From positions 147,069 to 211,068 of the forward strand of contig NZ_FQTW01000005.1 in assembly GCF_900129035.1 (NCBI RefSeq): a DNA stretch of 64,000 nt, given 5' to 3'. Below, in pieces: positions 47,081 to 55,815 of this stretch. The stretch comes from Psychroflexus salarius. GTDB lineage: Bacteria; Bacteroidota; Bacteroidia; Flavobacteriales; Flavobacteriaceae. The notes under the pieces were generated by a model, which was not told the DNA's origin, did not search any database, and saw only the letters and a program-made list of their open reading frames with translations. Each line of letters opens with the position of its first letter. The stretch's first letter is position 1. The position numbers and the translations under genes were made by a program.

Positions 47081-48314
47081 GTTCTTGTCGTTTTCCGTTA
47101 ATCCAAACTTGATCAATAGAATTAGTGCCAAAGGCGTATGGTAAAAATCCGTATGAAGGTATTGGTTTAGTTATCATGAAGTTAGCTTTTTTGTCTTTAG
47201 CTATACTACCAATTTCGTCTTGAAGTTCAAGTGCAAACGCGGCATTAATAGTTGCGGCATTTATGGCCTGTTCTGGTGTTAACTTCAATTTTATACAAGC
47301 TAAAGAAACAACAAAATTCATGTTGCCGCTAGGTGTGCTTCCTGGGTTGAAGTCTGATGCAAGGGCTAAAGGAATTTCAGCATCGATGAGTTGTTTTACA
47401 GGTGTGTAATTTATACCTAAATAAAACGAGCATGAAGGTAAAGCAACCGCAATTGTATCTGCTTTTTTAAGGTGTTGAACGTCTTCTTCAGTTAAGACTT
47501 CTAAATGGTCAACACTTAAAATATTATGTTTTGCAGCCAATTGAATACCACCAAAACTTTTAAATTGGTTCACATGAATTTTGGCTTTCAATCCATATTC
47601 ATTTCCTGCTTTAATAATGCGTTCTGTATCTTCTAAATCAAAATAACCGTCTTCACAAAACACGTCAATATAGTCAGCTAAACTTTTTTCTGCGATTTCT
47701 GGCAAAATATGATTAATGGCATAAGTAACATATTCAGCAGAGGTTTTAAACTCTTTAGGTTGGGCATGAGCTCCTAAAAAGCTAGCTTTAATAGGTAGGC
47801 TGTAATTTTCTTGAAGTTTTTGAATCACTTTTAGCATCTTAAGTTCAGCTTCTTTTGTAAGACCATACCCAGATTTAATTTCAACAGCACCAGTTCCTAA
47901 TTGTATAACTTCTTTTAAACGTTGCTCAGATTGTAGATAAAGTTCTTCAAAACTTGTTTGTTGTAAAGTTTTAGCTGAATTTAAAATACCACCACCGTTT
48001 TGAGCAATTTCTGCATAGGTTTTACCTTTTATTCTCTGTACAAATTCTTGTTCACGATTACCGGCGTAAACAATGTGAGTGTGGCTATCTACCCAAGTTG
48101 GTAATATGAATTTCCCGTTGCAATTAACTTCTTGATCAAAATGAAGTTTTGGTAAGCTTTTCATTTCACCAAAATCAATAATAATTTGGTCTTCAATTAA
48201 TAACCAAGCCTGGTCTATTTTAGGCAGTTCATCAAAAGCTGCGCCTACTAAAGCTTGTTTATTAGCTTCACGGACTTGTAATAGAGACTTAATGTGTGTA
48301 AATAAAATACGCAT
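47070..48314 (-). CDS. hutI: Imidazolonepropionase
   Basis: A 414-residue amidohydrolase that opens imidazolonepropionate to formimidoylglutamate in the histidine degradation pathway. The metal HxH lies in VDSHTHIVYAG near residue 75, with IHVNQFKSFGG near 245, the His-bearing DHLEVL near 271, and the terminal Asp region ALASDFNPGSTPSGN near 318. It forms a pair with hutG; hutH and hutU are not in the window. Confidence 0.93.
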   Translation of the reverse strand: MRILFTHIKSLLQVREANKQALVGAAFDELPKIDQAWLLIEDQIIIDFGEMKSLPKLHFDQEVNCNGKFILPTWVDSHTHIVYAGNREQEFVQRIKGKTYAEIAQNGGGILNSAKTLQQTSFEELYLQSEQRLKEVIQLGTGAVEIKSGYGLTKEAELKMLKVIQKLQENYSLPIKASFLGAHAQPKEFKTSAEYVTYAINHILPEIAEKSLADYIDVFCEDGYFDLEDTERIIKAGNEYGLKAKIHVNQFKSFGGIQLAAKHNILSVDHLEVLTEEDVQHLKKADTIAVALPSCSFYLGINYTPVKQLIDAEIPLALASDFNPGSTPSGNMNFVVSLACIKLKLTPEQAINAATINAAFALELQDEIGSIAKDKKANFMITKPIPSYGFLPYAFGTNSIDQVWINGKRQEHDI

Positions 48315-48464
48315 AGAATAATTTAAGTGTTACAATGTTAATGATTTTCTGTAAACTTTAATAATTTAAGGGCTTTCCTACACCGATTTCAGTGCTATAA
48401 GATTTATCTATGACAATATAATTAAAAGATAAGTTAAAGCGATGTGTAAATCGAACTTAGCCCT

Positions 48465-48472
48465 TATTTTTG
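48465..48472 (+). promoter_or_regulatory. -7 element for the peroxiredoxin gene
   Basis: TATTTTTG matches TAnnTTTG, 29 bases upstream of the ATG at 48502. It lies inside the apparent 5' extension of the ORF, which argues against starts before 48502. Confidence 0.45.
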
Positions 48473-48501
48473 CATTGAATAATCAACTAAAAAATAACAT
48501 T

Positions 48502-49140
48502 ATGTCAATTGTAGGAAACAAATTTCCAGATTTAGTCGTTAACGCCATGGATGAAATGGGCGACACAATTCAAATCAACATCCTAGAAAAAGCGAAGAAA
48601 GAAAACAAAAAAATTGTTTTATTCTGGTATCCTAAAGATTTTACTTATGTATGTCCGACAGAATTACATGCTTTTCAAGAAGCTTTACCAGAATTTGAGA
48701 AACGTAACACAATTGTAATTGGCGCTTCTTGTGATACACCAGAAGTTCATTTTGCTTGGTTAAGCACTTCTAAAGATGATGGTGGAATTGAAGGTGTAAC
48801 TTACCCGATTTTAGCTGATTCTAATCGTAACTTGAGTAGCCGTTTAGGGATTCTAGACACAACTAACGAGCGTTATGATGACGAAACTGGTCACATTACG
48901 GTAGATGGTGATAATGTTACTTACCGTGCTACTTACTTAATAGATGAAGAAGGAACAGTATTTCATGAAGGTGTTAACCACATGCCATTAGGACGTAACG
49001 TTAATGAATTTATTAGAATGATTGATGCGTACGCTCATGTTCAAAAACATGGCGAAGTTTGTCCTGCAAATTGGGAAGAAGGTAAAGATGCTATGCAACC
49101 AAATAGAGAAGGTACAGCATCTTACTTATCAAACAAATAA
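48502..49140 (+). CDS. 2-Cys peroxiredoxin (AhpC/Prx type)
   Basis: A 212-residue peroxiredoxin that reduces hydrogen and organic peroxides. The peroxidatic Cys51 is in DFTYVCPTELHAF and the resolving Cys187 in GEVCPANWEEG, so it is a typical 2-Cys enzyme needing thioredoxin or AhpF-like reductant. It is followed 50 bp later by a thioredoxin gene that could serve as reductant. The ATG at 48502 is chosen for homology (MSIVGNKFPD). Confidence 0.92.
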   Translation: MSIVGNKFPDLVVNAMDEMGDTIQINILEKAKKENKKIVLFWYPKDFTYVCPTELHAFQEALPEFEKRNTIVIGASCDTPEVHFAWLSTSKDDGGIEGVTYPILADSNRNLSSRLGILDTTNERYDDETGHITVDGDNVTYRATYLIDEEGTVFHEGVNHMPLGRNVNEFIRMIDAYAHVQKHGEVCPANWEEGKDAMQPNREGTASYLSNK

Positions 49141-49193
49141 ATTATAATCTCGCCAAGACCTTAATTGGTCTTGGCTATTAAAAAAATTAAATT

Positions 49194-49508
49194 ATGTTTA
49201 AGGAATTAGAACAAGATATTTTACAAGAAGAAGTTAACGATAATGAAACTGTTGTTGTTCAGTATGCGGCATCATGGTGTGGCAACTGCCGACTTATGAA
49301 ACCAAAATTTAAAAAGTTGGCTCGTGAAAATGAAGCAGCATCTTTTATTATTGTTGATGCAGAAAAGTTTCCAGAATCTAGAAAACTTGCTAATGTGAAT
49401 AACCTACCAACATTTGCAACATTTAGAAATGGAAAATTCGTTAATCAAGTACAAACTAACAAATTTGAATCTTTAAAAGAATTAGTCGATGAAGTTACCA
49501 ATAATTAA
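49194..49508 (+). CDS. Thioredoxin-family protein
   Basis: A 104-residue thioredoxin fold without signal peptide. The active site is WCGNC (Cys29, Cys32), differing from the WCGPC of classical thioredoxin, and cis-Pro is in NLPTFATF near residue 70. It lies downstream of the peroxiredoxin gene and overlaps the small gene at 49489 by 20 bp, which supports a redox cassette. Its natural substrate is not visible. Confidence 0.88.
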   Translation: MFKELEQDILQEEVNDNETVVVQYAASWCGNCRLMKPKFKKLARENEAASFIIVDAEKFPESRKLANVNNLPTFATFRNGKFVNQVQTNKFESLKELVDEVTNN

Positions 49509-49740
49509 GCATTTTCAAAAAAACAATGAGTCACAAAAGCTAGAACATACTATTGAAGTTTTAGAGAGTTTTTGTGAACACAGATCTGTCAAAGAACACG
49601 AAATGGATGTTGTAGGAGAAATTATTACCAACATCGCTGGCGCAATTGAAATGGATAAACTCATTAAAGATAAAGGCATGTCTGAAAAAGATGCCGCTAA
49701 CACATTTGCTAAGCGAGTCTTAGGTTCTATAGATCAATAA
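49489..49740 (+). CDS. Small conserved flavobacterial protein (DUF6952-like)
   Basis: An 83-residue soluble helical protein (MKLPIIKHFQKNN, then HTIEVLESFCEHRSV and GEIITNIAGAIEMDKLIKD). I recognise it as a small family usually found beside thioredoxin in flavobacteria, probably the one named DUF6952. Its start overlaps the thioredoxin gene by 20 bp in another frame, and a terminator follows. One Cys is present, so a redox partner role is possible but unproven. Confidence 0.75.
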   Translation: MKLPIIKHFQKNNESQKLEHTIEVLESFCEHRSVKEHEMDVVGEIITNIAGAIEMDKLIKDKGMSEKDAANTFAKRVLGSIDQ

Positions 49741-49769
49741 AAGAAGCAAATATTTGCTTCTTTTTTTTT
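49741..49769 (+). terminator. Terminator of the peroxiredoxin-thioredoxin cluster
   Basis: Stem AGAAGCAAA / TTTGCTTCT followed by a long T-run, immediately after the last stop codon. Confidence 0.85.
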
Positions 49770-49842
49770 GTCTACAGAAATTCTACTCCTCCAATAACTC
49801 TGCTTTTATTCAACTTATTTTAGATTTGGCCACAAATACTTT

Positions 49843-49850
49843 TATATTTG
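49843..49850 (+). promoter_or_regulatory. -7 element for ftsK
   Basis: TATATTTG matches TAnnTTTG, 24 bases upstream of the ATG at 49875. A TTTG (49825-49828) is 14 bases upstream, a little short for -33. Confidence 0.45.
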
Positions 49851-49874
49851 TACTTTTAAGACCTAAGATTTTTC

Positions 49875-52352
49875 ATGGCCAAAACAAAATCTAAAAAAGC
49901 GGCTTCAAAAGCAAAAAAACCAGCAAAGCCTAAGTTTAAATTAACTAGAAAGCACCACATTATTTTAGGGAGTTTTCTATTTTTTTTCGCTCTAGGTTTA
50001 TTGGTTGCTTTTATATCGTTTTTATTTACTTGGCAATTTGACCAAAGCATTGTTACTTCTAGTCAAGTTGACAGTCAGCCAAAAAACTGGCTCAGTATGT
50101 TTGGTGCCAGTATATCTCACTTTTTCATTTTTAAAGGTTTTGGGGTTGCCATGTTTAGCTTGCCATTTATGTTAGCTTTAACGGGATTAAAGTTATTTTT
50201 AAACCTTGATAATTTAAAACTTTTAAACATTTGGTTTTGGGGTTGTTATGTAATATTATTACTATCACTCTCATTGTCATATTTCGCCCATGATTTTCCA
50301 ATTCTAGGAGGCGTTGTTGGTTTTGAGCTTCATGAATTAATCACCAACTACATTGGTGCTATTGGTTTGTTATTGCTACTTATTTTTATGTTTATCGTGT
50401 ATTTAGTGGCTAGAATAAATCTCACTCCTGAAAAAGTAGTCCAATTTTTTAATAAGAAATCTGAATCAGTTAAAGCAGAATTTCAAGACAATACGAATCA
50501 AAATGCAGCCACAAGCAAAGCACATTATGATACGAATAAAACTTCAGAAGGGCAATCTGCATCAGCTGAAGCTACCGATAATAATACTACCGAAGAACCT
50601 TCAACTGAACCGCAAGCTAATGAGGTAGAATTCGAAAATTCACTAGAACCAAAAAATCAAAATTCAAGTTTAACAGAAACCAACCCATCAGATCAAAATT
50701 CCACCGAAAATAAAGCACAACAAGCTGAAAAAGTTGTTATTAAATCAAATGATGATGATTTAGGAATGGAAGTAGAAGCCGCCAAAGAAGAAGATGAAGA
50801 TGATGTTGACACTAAATCTAAAAAAATAGTTGAAAATTTTGGTGAATTTGATCCTACATTAGAACTCTCAAATTATCAATTTCCATCAACCGAATTACTT
50901 GAAGATCATGGTTCAGGTAGCATTAAAATAGATCAAGCCGAACTTGAGGCTAATAAAAACAAGATTGTAGATACTTTAAATAATTATAAAATAGGTATTG
51001 CACAAATTAAAGCAACTGTAGGGCCAACAGTCACCTTATATGAAATTATTCCTGATGCTGGAATACGTATTTCTAAAATTAAAAATTTAGAAGATGATAT
51101 TGCTTTATCACTTTCAGCTTTAGGTATACGTATTATTGCACCAATTCCAGGAAAAGGCACGATTGGTATTGAAGTTCCTAATCAAAATCCAGCGATTGTT
51201 TCCATGCGAAGTGTGGCAGCTTCAAACAAGTTTCAAAATGCCGAAATGCAGCTGCCAATTGCTTTTGGAAAAACCATATCTAATGAAACATTTGTGGTAG
51301 ATTTAGCTAAAATGCCTCACTTGTTAATGGCTGGAGCCACTGGGCAAGGTAAGTCAGTTGGGTTAAATGTTATCTTAACCTCTTTATTGTATCAAAAACA
51401 TCCAGCTGAGGTTAAATTTATTTTGGTAGACCCTAAAAAAGTAGAACTGACTTTATTCAATAAAATAGAACGTCACTATTTAGCTAAACTTCCTGATACT
51501 GATGAAGCTATTATTACCGATAATACTAAAGTTATCGATACGCTTAATTCATTATGTATTGAAATGGATGCGCGTTACGATTTACTTAAAGATGCTTTAG
51601 TGCGTAATATTTCAGAATATAATGCAAAATTTAAAAAACGAAAGTTAAACCCTGAAAATGGTCACCGATATTTACCATACATTGTTTTAGTAGTTGATGA
51701 GTTTGCCGATTTAATTATGACTGCCGGTAAAGAAGTTGAAGCACCAATTGCCCGTTTAGCGCAATTAGCACGTGCGATAGGAATCCATTTAATTATTGCT
51801 ACTCAAAGACCTTCAGTTAATGTAATTACAGGGATGATAAAAGCTAACTTTCCTGCTAGAATTGCTTTTAGAGTGACTTCAAAAATAGATTCTCGAACAA
51901 TTTTAGATGCTGGCGGTGCAGACCAACTTATTGGTCGCGGAGATATGTTGTTTACACAAGGAAACGACTTAATTCGTTTACAGTGTGCTTTTGTAGACAC
52001 ACCTGAAGTTGAAAAGATAACTGAATTTATCGGTTCTCAAAAAGCATATCCTGATGCTTATCAATTACCAGAATATAGCGGTGAAGATTCACAATCTACA
52101 CTAGCAAATGATATAGATGAGCGTGATAAATTATTTGAACAAGCGGCAGAAGTTATTGTAACAGCTCAGCAAGGTTCGGCATCGTTATTGCAAAGAAAAT
52201 TGAAATTAGGCTATAATCGTGCTGGACGTATTATAGACCAACTTGAAGCAGCCGGAATTGTAGGTCCATTTGAAGGTAGTAAAGCACGTCAAGTAAATGT
52301 GCCAGATTTAATGGCTTTAAAACAATTATTAGAAAATGAAAAGAATGCATAA
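49875..52352 (+). CDS. ftsK: DNA translocase FtsK/SpoIIIE
   Basis: An 825-residue septal DNA pump acting in chromosome segregation. After a Lys/Ala-rich start come four to five membrane helices (residues about 30-180), then a low-complexity Gln/Asn/Glu linker (about 195-320), and the RecA-like motor with Walker A GATGQGKSV near 490 and Walker B VVDEFADLI near 612, GRGDMLF near 690, and a C-terminal gamma winged-helix domain (about 745-800, ASLLQRKLKLGYNRAGRI) that reads orientation sequences. It is followed directly by lolA. Confidence 0.94.
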   Translation: MAKTKSKKAASKAKKPAKPKFKLTRKHHIILGSFLFFFALGLLVAFISFLFTWQFDQSIVTSSQVDSQPKNWLSMFGASISHFFIFKGFGVAMFSLPFMLALTGLKLFLNLDNLKLLNIWFWGCYVILLLSLSLSYFAHDFPILGGVVGFELHELITNYIGAIGLLLLLIFMFIVYLVARINLTPEKVVQFFNKKSESVKAEFQDNTNQNAATSKAHYDTNKTSEGQSASAEATDNNTTEEPSTEPQANEVEFENSLEPKNQNSSLTETNPSDQNSTENKAQQAEKVVIKSNDDDLGMEVEAAKEEDEDDVDTKSKKIVENFGEFDPTLELSNYQFPSTELLEDHGSGSIKIDQAELEANKNKIVDTLNNYKIGIAQIKATVGPTVTLYEIIPDAGIRISKIKNLEDDIALSLSALGIRIIAPIPGKGTIGIEVPNQNPAIVSMRSVAASNKFQNAEMQLPIAFGKTISNETFVVDLAKMPHLLMAGATGQGKSVGLNVILTSLLYQKHPAEVKFILVDPKKVELTLFNKIERHYLAKLPDTDEAIITDNTKVIDTLNSLCIEMDARYDLLKDALVRNISEYNAKFKKRKLNPENGHRYLPYIVLVVDEFADLIMTAGKEVEAPIARLAQLARAIGIHLIIATQRPSVNVITGMIKANFPARIAFRVTSKIDSRTILDAGGADQLIGRGDMLFTQGNDLIRLQCAFVDTPEVEKITEFIGSQKAYPDAYQLPEYSGEDSQSTLANDIDERDKLFEQAAEVIVTAQQGSASLLQRKLKLGYNRAGRIIDQLEAAGIVGPFEGSKARQVNVPDLMALKQLLENEKNA

Positions 52353-52356
52353 TATT

Positions 52357-53007
52357 ATGAAATCAACGTTTTTAACCACTTTAACTGTCTTACTATTTTT
52401 TAGCTTTAATATTAAAGCACAAAGTGATGCTAAAGCACAAAATTTAATTTCAGAAGTTTTATCTAAAGTAAAGGCTTACGATAATATTCAAGTTGAATTT
52501 TCATACATACTAGAAAATACACAAGAAAAATTAAAGCAAGAAACAAGAGGTAGCTTAAGTTTAAAGGATGAAAAATATTTGCTTAATCTTATGGGAACAA
52601 CCCAACTGTTTGATGGCGAAAAAATTTATACCATCATTCCTGAAGATGAAGAAATTACCATATCAAACTATAATCCTGAAAATGATAATCAACTCACACC
52701 TTCAAAAATGCTCACTTTTTTTGAAGAAGGCTACATTTATAAAAATGATATTTTACAAAATAAAGATGGCCGAAAAATTCAGTATGTAAAACTCATCGCT
52801 AAAGATTCTGAAGCTGATATGCAAGAAGCTTTAATCGGAATAGACCAAATGACAAAGCATATTTATAACTTAATTCAATCTCAAGATAACGGAACTAGAA
52901 TTGAAATTAGAGTGACTAAATTCAAGCCTAATCAACCTTTATCAACAAACATGTTTAGCTTTGATGAGTCGCGATACCCAGATTATTACATCAATAATTT
53001 AGACTAA
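52357..53007 (+). CDS. lolA: Outer-membrane lipoprotein carrier LolA
   Basis: A 216-residue periplasmic chaperone of the LolA family. Signal peptide (STFLTTLTVLLFFSFNIKAQ), then NIQVEFSYILENTQEKLKQ near residue 40, GSLSLKDEKYLL near 62, and LFDGEKIYTIIPEDEEI near 85, which form the half-barrel with a hydrophobic cavity. The start at 52357 is chosen for the signal peptide; an ATG at 52336 would overlap ftsK by 17 bp. The next gene is an LptF/LptG-type permease, so this is an envelope-biogenesis cluster. Confidence 0.87.
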   Translation: MKSTFLTTLTVLLFFSFNIKAQSDAKAQNLISEVLSKVKAYDNIQVEFSYILENTQEKLKQETRGSLSLKDEKYLLNLMGTTQLFDGEKIYTIIPEDEEITISNYNPENDNQLTPSKMLTFFEEGYIYKNDILQNKDGRKIQYVKLIAKDSEADMQEALIGIDQMTKHIYNLIQSQDNGTRIEIRVTKFKPNQPLSTNMFSFDESRYPDYYINNLD

Positions 53008-53011
53008 ACTA

Positions 53012-54538
53012 TTGAAAATTCTTGATCGCTATATTCTAGTATCGTTCTTAAAAACCTTTATCGCGGTTTTTACGATCTTGATGCTTATTTTTATCTTACA
53101 AGCTGTTTGGATGTTTATTTCAGACTTAGCTGGTAAAGATTTAGGAATTTGGGTGGTCGCTAAATTTCTTTTCTTCTACTCACCAAATCTAGTGCCGCTT
53201 GTTTTACCACTTACCATATTAGTGAGTTCAATCATGACATTTGGTAATTTTTCAGAGCATTACGAATTTGCAGCCATGAAGTCTTCAGGAATTTCATTGC
53301 AACGCGCCATGCGTAGTCTTTCGGTGTTTATTGTTTTGTTAGGCATTTTAACCTTCTTTTTTAGTAATAATGTTATTCCTGCAGCCGAATTTAAAGCTGG
53401 TAGCATGAAGCGAAACATTGCTAAAGTACAACCAGCAATGGCAATTGTAGAAGGCGCATTTAATGATGTTGGTGATATTAATATTAAAGTCAACAAAAAA
53501 TCTGGCGAAAATGGTAACAAGCTAGAACAAGTTATTATACATAAGAAAAGTGCCAACCGATCAGGAAATTATACCGTCATTAAAGCCGAACGCGGCCAAC
53601 TTCAATCTGAAGAAAATTCAAATACCTTGTCTCTCGTGTTGTTTGACGGAAACTATTATAATGAGATTATTCCTTCTTCATTTGAAGAACGCCGTAAACG
53701 CCCATTTGTAAAGAGCGAATTTGAACGTTATGTCATTAATATAGATTTAACTCAGGTAAACAAAGTTGATATTGATGATGATGAAAATCATCCGTTTAAG
53801 CAATTAAATATCAATGAGTTAAAAACGCAATTAGATTCGTTTTCTACCGATTTCAGAAACAACTTAAAACGCTATCAGAAAAGTGTTAATCTAAGGAATG
53901 GTTTATCAAGAATAGTTGAAGTTGATAGCGCACCAAATTACAATAAACTGAAGCTACCATCATCAAAATTCGCAAAAAAGACCAAAGAAGATTACAAAGC
54001 AGTTAAAAAGCTTTCAAACACAGCAAAAAATAATGTTGATTCTATTTTAAATTTATACAATACATCTCAACAACAGCAATTGCTAAGCATTGCTATAAAT
54101 ACTATTAATAGTATTTCACCGCAAATTAGTGCTCGTCAAAATTTATATAAAAATCGTACTATTTTTTTAAATAAAATCGAGATGAAGCTTCATGACAAAT
54201 ATGCGCTTGGTTTTGCATGTGTTGTATTGTTTTTTGTTGGCGCTCCATTAGGAGCCATAATTAGAAAAGGTGGTTTAGGCTTACCCATGATTGTAGCTAT
54301 TGTTTTATTTTTAGTTTACCATTTTATTGATCTATTTGCAGGAAATAGTGCAGAAAGTAATAAAATACCTCCTTTTTTGGGTTCTTGGCTTTCAACCATA
54401 ATTATGTTACCACTTGGTGTTTATTTAACCTATCGCGCTACTACAGATCAAGGCTTTATCAATTTAGATATTATTACTGTACCAATTCAAAAATTGTTAA
54501 TTAAACTGAAATTGAAAAAGCCAAATAAAGAAGATTGA
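53012..54538 (+). CDS. LptF/LptG-family LPS export permease
   Basis: A 508-residue YjgP/YjgQ-family protein, the membrane subunit of the LPS transporter. Helices near residues 10-30, 55-75 and 95-120 are followed by a periplasmic domain (about 130-385) that is about 130 residues longer than in E. coli LptF and LptG, and by three C-terminal helices (about 400-480). The family pattern KILDRYILVSFLKTF at the start and GAPLGAIIRKGG near residue 411 are typical. The start is TTG at 53012. It sits between lolA and ribB. Confidence 0.9.
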   Translation: MKILDRYILVSFLKTFIAVFTILMLIFILQAVWMFISDLAGKDLGIWVVAKFLFFYSPNLVPLVLPLTILVSSIMTFGNFSEHYEFAAMKSSGISLQRAMRSLSVFIVLLGILTFFFSNNVIPAAEFKAGSMKRNIAKVQPAMAIVEGAFNDVGDINIKVNKKSGENGNKLEQVIIHKKSANRSGNYTVIKAERGQLQSEENSNTLSLVLFDGNYYNEIIPSSFEERRKRPFVKSEFERYVINIDLTQVNKVDIDDDENHPFKQLNINELKTQLDSFSTDFRNNLKRYQKSVNLRNGLSRIVEVDSAPNYNKLKLPSSKFAKKTKEDYKAVKKLSNTAKNNVDSILNLYNTSQQQQLLSIAINTINSISPQISARQNLYKNRTIFLNKIEMKLHDKYALGFACVVLFFVGAPLGAIIRKGGLGLPMIVAIVLFLVYHFIDLFAGNSAESNKIPPFLGSWLSTIIMLPLGVYLTYRATTDQGFINLDIITVPIQKLLIKLKLKKPNKED

Positions 54539-54564
54539 TAACTTTGAATCCTAAACAAAACTAA

Positions 54565-55695
54565 ATGAGTCAAGCTATAAAGTTAGATAGTATTCAAGAT
54601 GCTATTGAAGATATTAAAAAAGGAAAAGTTATTATCGTTGTAGATGATGAAGATCGTGAAAATGAAGGTGATTTCTTAGCTGCTGCAGAAGCCGTCACCC
54701 CTGAAATGATTAATTTTATGGCCAAATATGGTCGCGGTTTAATTTGTTCACCATTAACCGAAGGTCGTTGTAAAGATCTTCATTTACATACCATGGTAGG
54801 CAATAATACCGATCCAATGGAAACCGCTTTTACCGTTTCAGTTGATTTAAGAGGGCAAGGCGTCACTACAGGGATTTCAGCTTCAGACCGAGCAAAAACA
54901 ATTAAAGCTTTAACAGATTCTTCAACCAAAGCACATGATTTAAATCGCCCTGGACATATTTTTCCACTTATAGCCAAAGAAGGTGGCGTTTTAAGAAGAA
55001 CTGGCCATACGGAAGCAGCCATCGACTTTGCAAGATTAGCAGGTTTAAATCCAGCTGGTGTGATTTGTGAAATTATGAATGAAGATGGCACAATGTCACG
55101 TTTAGCGCAATTAGTTGAAGTTGCTAAAGAACACGATCTAAAACTCGTAAGTATTGAAGATTTAGTAGCTTATAGAATGTTACATGATTCTTTAATTGAG
55201 AAAAAAGAAGATTTTGATATTCATACCAAATTCGGGAAATACCGTTTAAGAGCTTACCAACAAACGACTAATAGTCATGTACATCTAGCATTAACAAAAG
55301 GCACTTGGGAGGCTAATGAAGAAGTTTTAGTTCGTGTAAATTCTACCTTAGTTAACAATGATATTTTAGGGACGTTAACCAACGACGCCGATAAAAAACT
55401 CGATGACATGTTTAAAACTTTAAATAAACATGAATCAGGTGCAATTGTTTTTATTAATCAAGATACACAAGGCTTAAACTTATTAGGTCGACTTAAAGTT
55501 TTGAAAGAAAATCAAGCTAACAAAAAATATAAAGCGCCTAGCGTTGCAATGGATCATAAAGATTTTGGCATTGGGGCACAAATCTTACATGATTTAGGCA
55601 TTCATAAAATTAAATTGATGTCTAACTCTAAACAACAAAAACGTGTTGGGATGATTGGCTATGGTCTTGAAATAACGGAGTATATTACCTATTGA
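54565..55695 (+). CDS. ribB: RibB (DHBP synthase) with degenerate GTP cyclohydrolase II domain
   Basis: A 376-residue RibBA-like protein. The N-terminal 3,4-dihydroxy-2-butanone-4-phosphate synthase domain (residues 1-205) is intact: [13 protein letters not shown] near 26 binds metal and substrate, and [17 protein letters not shown] near 144 carries the catalytic His. The C-terminal domain (about 210-376) keeps the fold ([11 protein letters not shown] near 335, [11 protein letters not shown] near 348) but lacks the zinc-binding Cys triad: where the active enzyme has SECxTGDxxGSxRCDC this reads [16 protein letters not shown]. It probably has only RibB activity; a separate RibA must exist elsewhere. 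Confidence 0.88.
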   Translation: MSQAIKLDSIQDAIEDIKKGKVIIVVDDEDRENEGDFLAAAEAVTPEMINFMAKYGRGLICSPLTEGRCKDLHLHTMVGNNTDPMETAFTVSVDLRGQGVTTGISASDRAKTIKALTDSSTKAHDLNRPGHIFPLIAKEGGVLRRTGHTEAAIDFARLAGLNPAGVICEIMNEDGTMSRLAQLVEVAKEHDLKLVSIEDLVAYRMLHDSLIEKKEDFDIHTKFGKYRLRAYQQTTNSHVHLALTKGTWEANEEVLVRVNSTLVNNDILGTLTNDADKKLDDMFKTLNKHESGAIVFINQDTQGLNLLGRLKVLKENQANKKYKAPSVAMDHKDFGIGAQILHDLGIHKIKLMSNSKQQKRVGMIGYGLEITEYITY

Positions 55696-55815
55696 TTTCT
55701 ATTTGAAGTCTACTCTCTTGTCATTTAGAAAGAAATTAAAGCTATTCAGAAAATAGCAAATTGAAAACGTTCAAAAGTGAAGTTATTTTGTTGTTGAATA
55801 TTAATCTTAACTACA

